NCBI GenBank assembly: GCA_937896835.1
Contig: CALBOJ010000088.1
Location: forward strand, 1-30,478
Direction of reading: 5' to 3'
DNA length: 30,478 nucleotides
DNA from: an uncultured Collinsella sp.
GTDB lineage: Bacteria > Actinomycetota > Coriobacteriia > Coriobacteriales > Coriobacteriaceae
The translations under genes were made by a program, and so were the position numbers. The notes beneath the pieces are model-generated. The model was not told the DNA's origin, ran no database searches, and worked only from the letters and a program-made list of their open reading frames with translations. Below, in pieces: positions 14,457-22,925 of this stretch (position 1 is the first letter of the stretch; each line of letters begins with the position of its first letter).

Positions 14457-14981
14457 ATGGCTCGTAATCAGAAGCAGCAGCGCGAGGCCTCCGAGTTCGA
14501 GGAGCGCGTCGTTTACATCAACCGCGTGTCGAAGACCGTCAAGGGTGGTCGTCGCATGAGCCTCGTCGCTCTCGTCGTCGTTGGCGACGGCAAGGGCAAC
14601 GTCGGCGTTGGTATGGGCAAGTCCGCTGAGGTGCCCCTGGCCATCTCCAAGGCGTCTCTCGATGCCAAGAAGAACATGTTCCACGTGCCGGTGACCGAGC
14701 AGGGCACCATCCCGCACGAGGTTCTCGGCCACTTTGGTGCCGGCCGCATCATCATCAAGCCCGCTGTCGAGGGTACCGGCGTTATCGCCGGCGGCGCTGT
14801 GCGTCCCCTCTTCGAGCTTGCTGGCATCAAGAACGTCCTGTCCAAGTCCCTCGGTACCGACAACGGCCTCAACATCATCAAGGCTGCCGTCGAGGGCCTC
14901 AAGGAGCTCTCCAGCCCTGAGGACGTCGCGGCTCGCCGTGGCCTGACGGTCTCCGAGATGTTCGTCGGTAAGGAGAACTAA
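14457..14981 (+). CDS. rpsE: 30S ribosomal protein S5
   Basis: This 174-residue S5 is a decoding-fidelity protein at the mRNA entry side of the small subunit. It shows the N-terminal double-stranded-RNA-binding-like fold (GRRMSLVALVVVGDGKGNVG) and the C-terminal domain beginning at AGRIIIKPAVEGTGVIAGG. AGGAGG precedes ATG 14457. rpmD follows after two bases. Confidence 0.98.
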   Translation: MARNQKQQREASEFEERVVYINRVSKTVKGGRRMSLVALVVVGDGKGNVGVGMGKSAEVPLAISKASLDAKKNMFHVPVTEQGTIPHEVLGHFGAGRIIIKPAVEGTGVIAGGAVRPLFELAGIKNVLSKSLGTDNGLNIIKAAVEGLKELSSPEDVAARRGLTVSEMFVGKEN

Positions 14982-14983
14982 GC

Positions 14984-15166
14984 ATGGCTGACACCATCAA
15001 GATCAAGCAGGTCCGCAGCACCAACGGTTGCAAGCAGGACCAGGTCCGTACTGTCCGTGCCCTCGGTCTCCACAGGATCCGCGAGGTTCGCGAGATTGCT
15101 GACAACGAGTCCGTCCGCGGCATGATCTTCAAGGTCAAGCACCTTGTCGAGATTGTAGAGGAGTAG
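14984..15166 (+). CDS. rpmD: 50S ribosomal protein L30
   Basis: This 60-residue L30 begins ADTIKIKQVRSTNG and has the LGLHRIREVREIADNESVRG core of the family. AAGGAG, inside the end of rpsE, serves as its ribosome-binding site. rplO begins three bases after its stop, so the three cistrons are translationally coupled. Confidence 0.97.
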   Translation: MADTIKIKQVRSTNGCKQDQVRTVRALGLHRIREVREIADNESVRGMIFKVKHLVEIVEE

Positions 15167-15169
15167 CAA

Positions 15170-15619
15170 ATGCAGCTTCACGATCTTACTCCCGCGCCCG
15201 GTTCCACCAAGAACCGCAAGCGCGTCGGCCGTGGCAATTCTTCGGGTCACGGCACCACTTCTGGCCGCGGCCAGAAGGGCCAGGGTTCCCGCTCTGGTGG
15301 CACCAAGGGTGCCGGCTTCGAGGGTGGCCAGACTCCGCTGGCTATGCGCCTGCCCAAGCTTCCGGGCTTCCGCAACCCCCGTCGTATCGAGTACACCGCT
15401 GTTAACGTTGAGCGTCTCGAGCGTAAGTTCGAGGACGGCGCCGTAATCGACGGTGCCGCTCTTAAGGCCGCTCGCATCACCAAGAGCGAGTTCGAGCCCG
15501 TCAAGGTGCTCGGCAATGGTGAGCTCACCAAGAAGTTCACGGTCAAGGTCGACAAGGTCAGCGCTTCTGCGCAGGCCAAGATCGAGGCCGCTGGCGGAAA
15601 GGTCGAGCTGCCGTGCTAA
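15170..15619 (+). CDS. rplO: 50S ribosomal protein L15
   Basis: This 149-residue L15 has the Gly/Arg-rich N-terminal extension that threads into 23S rRNA (KRVGRGNSSGHGTTSGRGQK), followed by the FEGGQTPLAMRLPKLPGF segment and a compact C-terminal domain. ATG 15170 follows a GAGGAG overlapping the rpmD stop. Its last codons overlap the secY start by seven bases. Confidence 0.98.
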   Translation: MQLHDLTPAPGSTKNRKRVGRGNSSGHGTTSGRGQKGQGSRSGGTKGAGFEGGQTPLAMRLPKLPGFRNPRRIEYTAVNVERLERKFEDGAVIDGAALKAARITKSEFEPVKVLGNGELTKKFTVKVDKVSASAQAKIEAAGGKVELPC

Positions 15620-16899
15620 ATGGTCTTAAGAATGCTTTCCGCATCAAAGAATTGCGCGAAAAGATTCTTTTTACCATAGCTATGCTCGTCGTGTACCGCA
15701 TTGGTGCGCACGTTCCTGTGCCCGGCATTCCCTTCCAGGGGATGCTGGGCCTTTTCTCGACCGATAACAATTCGGTCGCCGCAGGTGCTATGGCCCTCCT
15801 GAATCTTTTCTCTGGCGGCGCGTTGAGCTATGTGTCGGTGTTTTCGCTGGGCATCATGCCTTACATCACCAGCTCGATCATCCTCCAGATGCTCCAGGCC
15901 GTCGTGCCTTCCCTGCATGAGCTTGCCCGCGAGGGCGAGGTCGGTCAGACCAAGATTACGCAGTATTCGCGTTACCTCACCCTGGCTCTGGCAATCCTCA
16001 ACTCCGTGGGTTACCTCTTCCTCTTTAAGAGCTTCGGCATCAGCTTCAATGGCGCCGGCGCTCCCGAGATCATCTTCGACCTCATGATCGTCGGTACGCT
16101 CACCGCAGGCGCTATGCTGATCATGTGGATTGGTGAGCTCATCACCCAGCGCGGTATCGGCAATGGCATGTCGCTGATCATCTTTGCGAACATCATGGCC
16201 GGCCTTCCGCAGGCTATCTTCTCCAGCACCGAGGGTAATGCCGGTGGCATCATCACCATGGTGATCATCTGCGCCATCATCCTGCTGGTTATCCCGCTGA
16301 TTGTTTTCCTTGAGCGCGGCCAGCGCCGCATCCCGGTCTCCTATGCCAAGCGCGTCGTGGGCCGTCGCATGATGGGTGGCCAGACCACCTACCTGCCCAT
16401 CAAGGTCAACACCGCGGGCGTCGTGCCGATCATCTTTGCCTCGGCGCTGCTGTACTTCCCGGCTCAGATTGCCGTGTTCTTCCCCGGCATCGGCTGGATT
16501 CAGGCAGTTGCCTCTGCGCTTTCGACCGGTTGGCTCAACTGGGTGCTTAACGTTGTCCTCATCGTGTTCTTCGCGTACTTCTACACCTCCATGGTGTTCA
16601 ACCCCGATGACACGGCCGACAACCTTAAGAAGCAGGGTGGCTTTATTCCGGGCGTCCGTCCGGGTAGGGCTACCGCGGCCTACATCAAGAACGCGCTCAA
16701 CAAGATCACGCTTCCCAGCGCTGTCTTTTTGGCGCTCATCGCCATCGTGCCTTCGATCATCTTCTCCTTCACGGGTAACCATCTGATCCAGGCATTTGGC
16801 GGCACGTCCATCCTCATCATGGTCGGCGTCGTGCTCGACACGGTCGATAAGCTCGAAGGCCAGATCAAGATGTATGATTACGATGGATTCTTTAAATAG
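15613..16899 (+). CDS. secY: Protein translocase subunit SecY
   Basis: This 428-residue channel subunit of the Sec translocon has about ten hydrophobic segments. Family landmarks are RIGAHVPVPGIPF after helix 1, the plug region, ALSYVSVFSLGIMPYITSSII, and the cytoplasmic loop PVSYAKRVVGRRMMGGQTTYLPIKVN. The start is GTG at 15613, overlapping the rplO stop; GGAAAGG (15596-15602) lies ten bases upstream and no later start fits the family N-terminus. The overlap implies translational coupling to L15. It is followed by adk. Confidence 0.97.
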   Translation: MLNGLKNAFRIKELREKILFTIAMLVVYRIGAHVPVPGIPFQGMLGLFSTDNNSVAAGAMALLNLFSGGALSYVSVFSLGIMPYITSSIILQMLQAVVPSLHELAREGEVGQTKITQYSRYLTLALAILNSVGYLFLFKSFGISFNGAGAPEIIFDLMIVGTLTAGAMLIMWIGELITQRGIGNGMSLIIFANIMAGLPQAIFSSTEGNAGGIITMVIICAIILLVIPLIVFLERGQRRIPVSYAKRVVGRRMMGGQTTYLPIKVNTAGVVPIIFASALLYFPAQIAVFFPGIGWIQAVASALSTGWLNWVLNVVLIVFFAYFYTSMVFNPDDTADNLKKQGGFIPGVRPGRATAAYIKNALNKITLPSAVFLALIAIVPSIIFSFTGNHLIQAFGGTSILIMVGVVLDTVDKLEGQIKMYDYDGFFK

Positions 16900-16917
16900 G
16901 CTAGAGGAGGATTGCTC

Positions 16918-17544
16918 ATGAACCTCGTATTGCTCGGAGCTCCGGGTGCCGGTAAGGGCACCGTCGCGCAGGAGCTCGTCGCCGAGTTTGGCGTCGCTCA
17001 CATTTCCACGGGCGACCTGCTGCGTGCTGCCGTCAAGGGTGGCACCGAGCTTGGTATTCAGGCTAAGAAGTACATGGACGCTGGCGAGCTCGTTCCCGAC
17101 CAGCTCGTGATCGACCTTGTCAAGGAGCGCCTTGCTGCCGATGACGCCCAGCAGGGCTTCATCCTCGACGGCTTCCCGCGCAACACCGCCCAGGCTGTGA
17201 CGCTCGACTCCGAGCTCTCCGCCATGGGTCGCGAGATCGACTGCGCCCTTCTGGTCGACGTGGCCCCCGAGGTCATCATCGATCGTCTGTCTTCGCGTCG
17301 CACCTGCCGCGCCTGTGGTTACACCGGCACCGCTGCCGATGCTACCTGCCCCAAGTGCGCCGGCGAGATGTATCAGCGCGACGACGACAAGCCCGAGACC
17401 ATCAAGAATCGTCTCGACGTCTACGAGAAGTCCACGAGCCCGCTCGTCGACTACTATCGTGGCCAGGGTCTGCTCAAGTCGGTCAACGGCGACCAGGCTC
17501 GCGAGACCGTGTACGGGGATGTCAAAGAGGCTCTCGGTCTATGA
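16918..17544 (+). CDS. adk: Adenylate kinase, zinc-lid form
   Basis: This 208-residue long-type adenylate kinase interconverts ATP plus AMP and two ADP. The P-loop is GAPGAGKGT (7-15), and the AMP site includes STGDLLR and LDGFPRN. The LID domain carries Cys130, Cys133, Cys144 and Cys147, a four-cysteine zinc site usual for Gram-positive bacteria. ATG 16918 is chosen over the in-frame TTG at 16912 because GAGGAGG (16904-16910) lies seven bases ahead. The stop overlaps the map start by four bases (ATGA). Confidence 0.98.
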   Translation: MNLVLLGAPGAGKGTVAQELVAEFGVAHISTGDLLRAAVKGGTELGIQAKKYMDAGELVPDQLVIDLVKERLAADDAQQGFILDGFPRNTAQAVTLDSELSAMGREIDCALLVDVAPEVIIDRLSSRRTCRACGYTGTAADATCPKCAGEMYQRDDDKPETIKNRLDVYEKSTSPLVDYYRGQGLLKSVNGDQARETVYGDVKEALGL

Positions 17545-18329
17545 TCAAGATTAAGTCTGCAACGCAAATCGAGCAGATGAAGAAGGCAGGAGCGCTATCT
17601 AAGATGGCGCTCCGCCACGTTGGAGCCATGGTGCGCCCCGGTGTTTCGACTTTTGAGCTCGATCAGCTTGCGGAGCAGATTATCCGCATGCATGGCGGCA
17701 CCCCGGCCTTTAAGGGTTACGGCGGGTTCCCGGGGACCATTTGCGCATCGATCAATGATGCCGTGGTCCACGGTATTCCCAACCCCGACATGATCCTGCG
17801 CGATGGCGATATCATCTCCATCGATACGGGAGCCGTTGTCGACGGTTGGGTCGGCGATAACGCTTGGACGTTTTTCGTCGGCACCCCCACGCCCGAGGCT
17901 AAGGCCCTGTGCGAGGTCACGCGCGATTGTCTTAAGGCTGCCATCGAGCAGGCTGTTCCCGGTAACCATATCGGGGACGTCGGTTATGCCGTTCAGTCCC
18001 TCGCCGAGTCTCACGGTTACGGCGTGCTTCGTGACTATGTGGGCCATGGCATTGGCCGCGTGATGCACGAGGACCCCAACGTTCCTAACTATGGAAAGAA
18101 GGGGAGGGGCGTTCGCCTCCAGGCCGGCATGGTCATTGCCATCGAGCCGATGGTTACGATGGGTTCCAACCATGTGAGCACGGGCTCCGACGGTTGGATT
18201 GTTACGACCAACGACCACCTGCCCGCCGCGCACTACGAGAATACCGTCGCCATTACCAATGACGGTCCGGTGATTCTCACCACGGATGCCCAAGGTGCTT
18301 GGTGTTCCTTGCAGGGCGGTGAAATGTAG
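17541..18329 (+). CDS. map: Type I methionine aminopeptidase
   Basis: This 262-residue protein removes the N-terminal methionine from new proteins. The five metal ligands of the pita-bread fold are visible: Asp95 (SIDTG), Asp106 (GDNAW), His169 (GHGIG), Glu202 (IEPM) and Glu233 (ENTVAI). His77 (VVHGIP) is the substrate-side histidine. The start ATG at 17541 overlaps adk; a longer upstream frame exists but reads through adk in another frame and is not protein-like. No zinc-ribbon N-terminal extension is present. Confidence 0.97.
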   Translation: MIKIKSATQIEQMKKAGALSKMALRHVGAMVRPGVSTFELDQLAEQIIRMHGGTPAFKGYGGFPGTICASINDAVVHGIPNPDMILRDGDIISIDTGAVVDGWVGDNAWTFFVGTPTPEAKALCEVTRDCLKAAIEQAVPGNHIGDVGYAVQSLAESHGYGVLRDYVGHGIGRVMHEDPNVPNYGKKGRGVRLQAGMVIAIEPMVTMGSNHVSTGSDGWIVTTNDHLPAAHYENTVAITNDGPVILTTDAQGAWCSLQGGEM

Positions 18330-18409
18330 GGGCCGCGTTCAAACACGTCGGCATCTACATTTCTGAAAAGTAACAAGTTCCGCTTAGTTGTGGAGCCATT
18401 ACGAAGATA

Positions 18410-18438
18410 TTACGATACGTGCATGCGTATTGTAGAAT
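18410..18438 (+). promoter_or_regulatory. Possible promoter upstream of infA
   Basis: TTACGA (18410-18415) and TAGAAT (18433-18438) are spaced by 17 bp in the 148-bp gap after map. The -10 is preceded directly by TG. It would give infA through rplQ their own transcription start, about 30 bases ahead of infA. Confidence 0.4.
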
Positions 18439-18477
18439 ACTCAATCGCTGTCGTTTTCTAGAGAAAGATGATTGCTT

Positions 18478-18696
18478 GTGAAGAAGGAAGACGCAATTGA
18501 GCTCGAGGGTACGGTAAAGGAGCCGCTGCCCAACGCCATGTTTAAGGTCGAGCTCGAGAACGGTCATTCGGTTCTGTGCAACATTTCTGGCAAGATTCGA
18601 ATGAATTACATCCGTATTCTCCCCGGTGACAGGGTTGTCGTGGAGCTTTCCCCGTACGACCTGACCCGTGGCCGCATCACCTATCGCTACAAATAG
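18478..18696 (+). CDS. infA: Translation initiation factor IF-1
   Basis: This 72-residue S1-type OB-fold protein binds the ribosomal A-site during initiation. LENGHSVLCNISGKIRMNYIR is split here only by family-typical substitutions, and SPYDLTRGRITYRYK is the standard C-terminus. GTG 18478 gives the exact family length; an in-frame TTG at 18472 would add two residues. The ribosome-binding site is weak (AGAAAG). Its position between map and rpmJ is the normal Gram-positive order. Confidence 0.96.
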   Translation: MKKEDAIELEGTVKEPLPNAMFKVELENGHSVLCNISGKIRMNYIRILPGDRVVVELSPYDLTRGRITYRYK

Positions 18697-18721
18697 CGGC
18701 ACGCATACACGCACTCCACTT

Positions 18722-18797
18722 CCGGCTGCAGGCTTAGCTCAACCTACGGTCGGATTGTGTGTGAAGACCAGCCATAGTTTTAAACGCCTGCGGCTGG
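18722..18797 (+). promoter_or_regulatory. Possible structured leader element between infA and rpmJ
   Basis: CCGGCTGCAGGC (18722-18733) can pair over 12 positions (two G-U) with GCCTGCGGCTGG (18786-18797), closing a 52-nt loop that contains a smaller GGTC/GACC stem. The 150-bp gap has no gene. A binding site for a repressor protein such as S4, upstream of rpmJ-rpsM-rpsK-rpsD, is possible but is inference. Confidence 0.38.
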
Positions 18798-18846
18798 GCG
18801 AGTAGATAGTAGGGAAGTAGTTTGAGCGCTACCGAAAGGAAGAACG

Positions 18847-18960
18847 ATGAAGGTACGTCCTTCGGTCAAGAAGATGTGCGATAAGTGCAAAATCATTAGG
18901 CGCCATGGCAAGGTCCTCGTCATTTGCGAGAACCCCCGTCATAAGCAGCGTCAGGGTTAA
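18847..18960 (+). CDS. rpmJ: 50S ribosomal protein L36
   Basis: This 37-residue zinc-ribbon protein is the smallest large-subunit protein. It reads MKVRPSVKKMCDKCKII and ends HKQRQG. Zinc ligands are Cys11, Cys14, Cys27 and His32, so this is the zinc-containing form. GAAAGGAAG precedes ATG 18847. rpsM begins 14 bases after the stop. Confidence 0.97.
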   Translation: MKVRPSVKKMCDKCKIIRRHGKVLVICENPRHKQRQG

Positions 18961-18974
18961 GAGAGGAGACTACG

Positions 18975-19349
18975 TTGGCCCGTATTAATGGTGTCGACCT
19001 CCCGCGTGAGAAGCGCGTTGAGATCGGTCTGACCTACATTTACGGCATCGGCCGCACCACTGCGACGAAGATCTGCGTCGAGTGCAACGTTAACGTGGAT
19101 ACGCGCGTTAAGGACCTCACCGAGGATGAGGTTAACGCCATCCGCGATTATATCGATAAGAACCAGATCATGGTTGAGGGCGACCTCCGCCGTGAGCGCA
19201 ACCAGAACGTCAAGCGCCTTATGGACATCGGCTGCAACCGCGGCCTTCGTCACCGCAAGGGCCTCCCGGTCCGCGGCCAGCGCACCCACACTAACGCTCG
19301 TACCCGCAAGGGCCCGAAGCGTCAGATCGGTGCTAAGAAGAAGAAATAA
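18975..19349 (+). CDS. rpsM: 30S ribosomal protein S13
   Basis: This 124-residue S13 lies in the head of the small subunit and contacts tRNA and L5. The helix-two-turn-helix region (TYIYGIGRTTATKIC), the RGLRHRKGLPVRGQRTHTNAR signature and a poly-lysine tail are present. The start is TTG at 18975, chosen because MARINGVDLP is the standard N-terminus and GAGAGGAG lies upstream. The rare start codon may limit translation relative to neighbours. Confidence 0.97.
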   Translation: MARINGVDLPREKRVEIGLTYIYGIGRTTATKICVECNVNVDTRVKDLTEDEVNAIRDYIDKNQIMVEGDLRRERNQNVKRLMDIGCNRGLRHRKGLPVRGQRTHTNARTRKGPKRQIGAKKKK

Positions 19350-19363
19350 GGAGCGCTAGATAG

Positions 19364-19768
19364 ATGGCTACTGCTAAGAAGAACGTTCGCGCTGCCCGTC
19401 TGAAGCGCGCGGACCGTAAGAACATTTCCGTGGGCCAGGCTCACATTCGTTCTACGTTCAACAATACGATCGTTTCGATCACCGATCCCCAGGGCAACGT
19501 CATTTCCTGGAAGTCGGCTGGCCAGGTGGGCTTCAAGGGCTCCCGTAAGTCCACGCCGTTCGCTGCCCAGATGGCTGCCGAGGCTGCTGCCAAGCAGGCC
19601 ATGGAGCACGGTATGAAGAAGGTTTCCGTCTTCGTCAAGGGCCCCGGCTCCGGTCGTGAGACCGCCATCCGCTCCCTCCAGGCTGCTGGCCTCGAGGTCT
19701 CGAGCATCCAGGACAAGACCCCCATTCCGCACAACGGCTGCCGCCCCAAGAAGCGTCGCCGCGTGTAA
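19364..19768 (+). CDS. rpsK: 30S ribosomal protein S11
   Basis: This 134-residue S11 sits on the small-subunit platform near the E site. HIRSTFNNTIVSITDPQGN and the C-terminal DKTPIPHNGCRPKKRRRV are family hallmarks. It starts ATG 19364 with TAAGGAG upstream and follows rpsM by 14 bases. Confidence 0.98.
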   Translation: MATAKKNVRAARLKRADRKNISVGQAHIRSTFNNTIVSITDPQGNVISWKSAGQVGFKGSRKSTPFAAQMAAEAAAKQAMEHGMKKVSVFVKGPGSGRETAIRSLQAAGLEVSSIQDKTPIPHNGCRPKKRRRV

Positions 19769-19787
19769 CTGAAAGGATCGTATCAAT

Positions 19788-20384
19788 ATGGCAATCGACA
19801 GGACTCCTGTTCTTAAGCGCTGCCGTCAGCTCGGGATCGATCCCGCTGAGCTCGGTTACAGCAGCAAGAAGGAATCTATCCGTCAGCCCAAGCGCCGTCG
19901 CAAGGAATCTGAGTACGGCATGCAGCTGCGCGAGAAGCAGAAGGTCAAGTTCATCTATGGCGTTCTGGAGAAGCAGTTCCACGGCTACTTCAACAAGGCC
20001 CGCAAGATGAACGGCGTCACCGGTGAGAACCTCATGATCATCCTTGAGTCTCGCCTCGACAACGTCGTCTTCCGTCTTGGCTTCGCCCGCACCCGCAAAG
20101 AGGCTCGTCAGTCCGTCCGTCACGGTCACTTCACCGTGAACGGCAAGCGTGTGGACATCCCGTCCTACCGCGTCAAGGCCGGCGACGTCGTCGCTGTCGG
20201 CGAGAAGTTCCGTGACCTCCTCCCCATCAAGGAGGCCCTGATTTCCTCCGAGCGCTTTGAGGTCCCTGGCTGGCTCGAGGTCGATATCGAGAAGCTGTCT
20301 GGTAACGTGCTCGCTCTGCCGACGCGTGAGCAGATCAGCGGTGATATCAACGAGCAGCTCATCGTCGAGCTCTACTCTAAGTAG
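19788..20384 (+). CDS. rpsD: 30S ribosomal protein S4, zinc-free form
   Basis: This 198-residue primary 16S rRNA-binding protein has an S4 RNA-binding domain at ~90-155 (RLDNVVFRLGFARTRKEARQSVRHGHFTVNGKRVDIPSYRV, noted here by its ends RLDNVV and PSYRV). The N-terminal four-cysteine zinc motif of C+ S4 proteins is absent; only Cys12 remains. So this S4 is of the zinc-free type, in contrast to S14 and L36 nearby. In E. coli, S4 represses the alpha operon; whether that holds here is unknown. Confidence 0.97.
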   Translation: MAIDRTPVLKRCRQLGIDPAELGYSSKKESIRQPKRRRKESEYGMQLREKQKVKFIYGVLEKQFHGYFNKARKMNGVTGENLMIILESRLDNVVFRLGFARTRKEARQSVRHGHFTVNGKRVDIPSYRVKAGDVVAVGEKFRDLLPIKEALISSERFEVPGWLEVDIEKLSGNVLALPTREQISGDINEQLIVELYSK

Positions 20385-20416
20385 TCCATCCGGGCTGCTG
20401 AGGCTGGAGGTAATAC

Positions 20417-21358
20417 ATGTCAGAATTCATTAGGCCTCAGGTTCAGGTCGAAGAGATCAACGAGACGTCTGCTCGTGTCTCCGTCGAGCCGCTCGAGCGT
20501 GGTTACGGCGATACGCTGGGTAACTCCCTTCGTCGCGTTCTTCTGTCCTCGCTCGAGGGTGCCGCCGTCGAGGCTATTCAGATCGATGGTGCGCAGCACG
20601 AGTTCATGACCATCCCTAACATGGTCGAGGATGTCACCGACATCGTCCTGAATGTCAAGGGTCTTGTCTTCAGGGCTCTCGGCACGACCGACGAGGCGAC
20701 CGCCACCATCTCGGTTGACGGCCCCTGCGAGGTCACCGGTGCGGACTTCTTTATTCCGTCCGAGTTTGAGCTGGTCAACCCCGAGCAGCACATCGCTACG
20801 CTCACCGAGGGTGGCCATCTCACCATGAGCATGCGCATCGGCTATGGCCGCGGCTATGTCTCTGGCGAGGCCAACAAGCGCGACAACGATCCCATCGGTG
20901 TGATCCACGTCGACTCGCTGTACTCGCCGGTTTCCCGTTGCGCCAAGCTCGTTGAGGCTTGCCGTGTCGGTCAGCACACCGACTACGACCGCCTTGTCCT
21001 CGAGATCGAGACCAACGGCTCCATCGCCCCGCGCGACGCCGTGGTCCAGGCTGCCAATATCATCAATCAGCATATGGCCGCCTTTATGAACCTTGCCGAG
21101 ACCCCCGAGGTTGAGGAGGAGGCTTCGATCTTCGCTCCCGAGGTCACCAACGACAACGCCGAGCTGGACAAGCAGATCGAGGATCTGGACCTTTCCGTCC
21201 GTTCTTACAACTGCCTTAAGCGCGCCAGCATTCACTCGGTCCGTCAACTCGTTGAGTTCTCGGAGAACGATCTGCTCAACATCCGTAACTTCGGTGTTAA
21301 GTCGATCGAGGAAGTGAAGGACAAGCTTGAGTCCATGGGCCTGAGCCTGAAGGCTTAA
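20417..21358 (+). CDS. rpoA: RNA polymerase subunit alpha
   Basis: At 313 residues it has both domains. The assembly domain (1-~230) carries EPLERGYGDTLGNSLRRVLLSS for dimerisation. An acidic linker (EVEEEASIFAPEV) follows, then the C-terminal domain (~250-313) with DLDLSVRSYNCLKRASIHSV, NIRNFGVKSIEEV and a complete end. The C-terminal domain binds UP elements and activators. GGAGG precedes ATG 20417. Confidence 0.98.
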   Translation: MSEFIRPQVQVEEINETSARVSVEPLERGYGDTLGNSLRRVLLSSLEGAAVEAIQIDGAQHEFMTIPNMVEDVTDIVLNVKGLVFRALGTTDEATATISVDGPCEVTGADFFIPSEFELVNPEQHIATLTEGGHLTMSMRIGYGRGYVSGEANKRDNDPIGVIHVDSLYSPVSRCAKLVEACRVGQHTDYDRLVLEIETNGSIAPRDAVVQAANIINQHMAAFMNLAETPEVEEEASIFAPEVTNDNAELDKQIEDLDLSVRSYNCLKRASIHSVRQLVEFSENDLLNIRNFGVKSIEEVKDKLESMGLSLKA

Positions 21359-21388
21359 TGCTTCGCATATTTGAGGAGAAACTAGACC

Positions 21389-21856
21389 ATGCGTCACAAC
21401 GTTAAGAAGGGCCTGAAGCTCGGCACCGATGCGAGCCACACCAAGGCCATGAAGAAGAGCCTTGCTAAGGCCCTCTTCGAGAACGACCGCATCAAGACCA
21501 CCGAGACCCGCGCTAAGGCGCTGCGTTCGGTCGTCGATCCGATCATCACTTGGGCCAAGAAGGGCGACCTGCACTCTCGTCGTCTGGCTATCGCCAAGCT
21601 CGGCGATAAGCAGCTCGTTGCCGAGATCTTCGACAAGGCTGCCCAGGGCATGTGGCAGGACCGCAACGGCGGTTATACCCGCATCATGAAGCTCGGCAAC
21701 CGTAAGGGCGACAACGCTCCTATCGTTATCATGGAGCTCGTCACCGAGCCTTGCACGCCTAAGGCCAAGAAGGCTGCTCCGGCCCCCAAGAAGGCCGCTG
21801 CTCCCAAGAAGGTCGAGGCCGTCGAGGAGGCTCCTGCTGAGGAGACCGCTGAGTAG
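21389..21856 (+). CDS. rplQ: 50S ribosomal protein L17 with Lys/Ala/Pro tail
   Basis: The L17 core covers residues ~1-119 (MRHNVKKGLKLGTDASHTKAM at the start; GGYTRIMKLGNRKGDNAPI near the end), forming part of the polypeptide exit-tunnel rim. About 36 further residues form a tail, first Lys/Ala/Pro-rich, then acidic (EEAPAEETAE). Such tails occur in Actinobacteria and are probably disordered. The gene closes the operon and is followed by a strong terminator. Confidence 0.97.
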   Translation: MRHNVKKGLKLGTDASHTKAMKKSLAKALFENDRIKTTETRAKALRSVVDPIITWAKKGDLHSRRLAIAKLGDKQLVAEIFDKAAQGMWQDRNGGYTRIMKLGNRKGDNAPIVIMELVTEPCTPKAKKAAPAPKKAAAPKKVEAVEEAPAEETAE

Positions 21857-21882
21857 ACAATCCGTCTGCATAGGCTATATTC

Positions 21883-21913
21883 GAGGGGTACGTTCGCGTA
21901 CCCCTCTTTTTTT
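21883..21913 (+). terminator. Intrinsic terminator of the ribosomal operon
   Basis: GAGGGGTACG (21883-21892), a TTCG tetraloop and CGTACCCCTC (21897-21906) form a 10-bp perfect stem followed by seven T residues. Confidence 0.95.
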
Positions 21914-21948
21914 GTCGCGATACCGTTGATTGTTTGTTGGGAGCGCCC

Positions 21949-22773
21949 ATGACCGCGCCGTCTGATTTCAATTCGATTCCTGAGCTCGATGCCACGCTTG
22001 TATTCTGTGTTGCCTATGATGGCTCGTCCTATAGCGGATTTGCCGAGCAGCCGGGCCAGACGACCGTTGCGGGCGAGTTGCGCCGCGCTATCGAGACGCT
22101 GCTGCGCCGCCCGATCGATCTGACGTGTGCGGGTCGTACCGATGCCGGCGTGCATGCGGTGGCCCAGTACATTAGCGTGCCCGTAACGGACGCTGAGCTT
22201 GCTCTGACGCGCCGTAGGTGGCTGAGGGCTATGGATGCCCTCCTGCCCAAAGATATCGCCATAAACGAGGTCTACAAGGCCCGTAGGGGCTTTTCTGCCC
22301 GCTTTGACGCGCGGTCCCGTACGTATACGTACCGTATTGCCGATCGCGATGCGCGCCCCGTGCTCTCGCGCGGTGCGGTGTGGTGGCATCGCTATCCCCT
22401 CGACGTCGATGCGATGGCGGCCGCCTGCCCTGCGCTTTTGGGCGAGCAGGACTTTAAGAGCTTTTGCAAGGTTGCCTCTGCTGTGGGCAAGCCCACGCAC
22501 CGCTGCGTGATGCGTGCGGAGTTTGGCCACGAGGTCGCTTTTGGCGAGGATATCCTGACCTTCACTATCGAGGGCAATGCGTTTTTGCACTCGATGGTGC
22601 GTACCATTGTAGGAACGCTCGTGGAGATTGGCATGCATCGTCGCGATCCCCAGTGGATGCGCGAGGTTATTGACGCCCGTGACCGAACCGCTGCGGGTCC
22701 CACGGCGCCTGCCTGCGGCCTTACGTTTATGGGTGTGGATTACGGCCCCGACGAGCTTGTCGTTCTCGACTAG
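21949..22773 (+). CDS. truA: tRNA pseudouridine synthase A (positions 38-40)
   Basis: This 274-residue TruA family enzyme isomerises uridines in the anticodon arm of tRNA. The catalytic aspartate is Asp65 in GRTDAGVHA, and FRFD-equivalent SARFDARSRTYTYRI and FLHSMVRTIVGTL are family segments. ATG 21949 is preferred over the in-frame TTG at 21934; GGGAG lies five bases upstream. The location after rplQ matches many Gram-positive genomes, though the terminator means it needs its own promoter or leak-through. Confidence 0.96.
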   Translation: MTAPSDFNSIPELDATLVFCVAYDGSSYSGFAEQPGQTTVAGELRRAIETLLRRPIDLTCAGRTDAGVHAVAQYISVPVTDAELALTRRRWLRAMDALLPKDIAINEVYKARRGFSARFDARSRTYTYRIADRDARPVLSRGAVWWHRYPLDVDAMAAACPALLGEQDFKSFCKVASAVGKPTHRCVMRAEFGHEVAFGEDILTFTIEGNAFLHSMVRTIVGTLVEIGMHRRDPQWMREVIDARDRTAAGPTAPACGLTFMGVDYGPDELVVLD

Positions 22774-22925
22774 GGGAGTGCTCGGCGCGTCTGTGCCTTG
22801 CACATACTATGTGTGAGCTGCGCGTGTGCAACATCTGTTCTTGGCGTGCAACATGTTAGGCGGCTCGTTGCTTTTATAGCTCGGGTGTACCATGAACGAC
22901 AGTTTGATTTGGTGCTATCGAGAGG

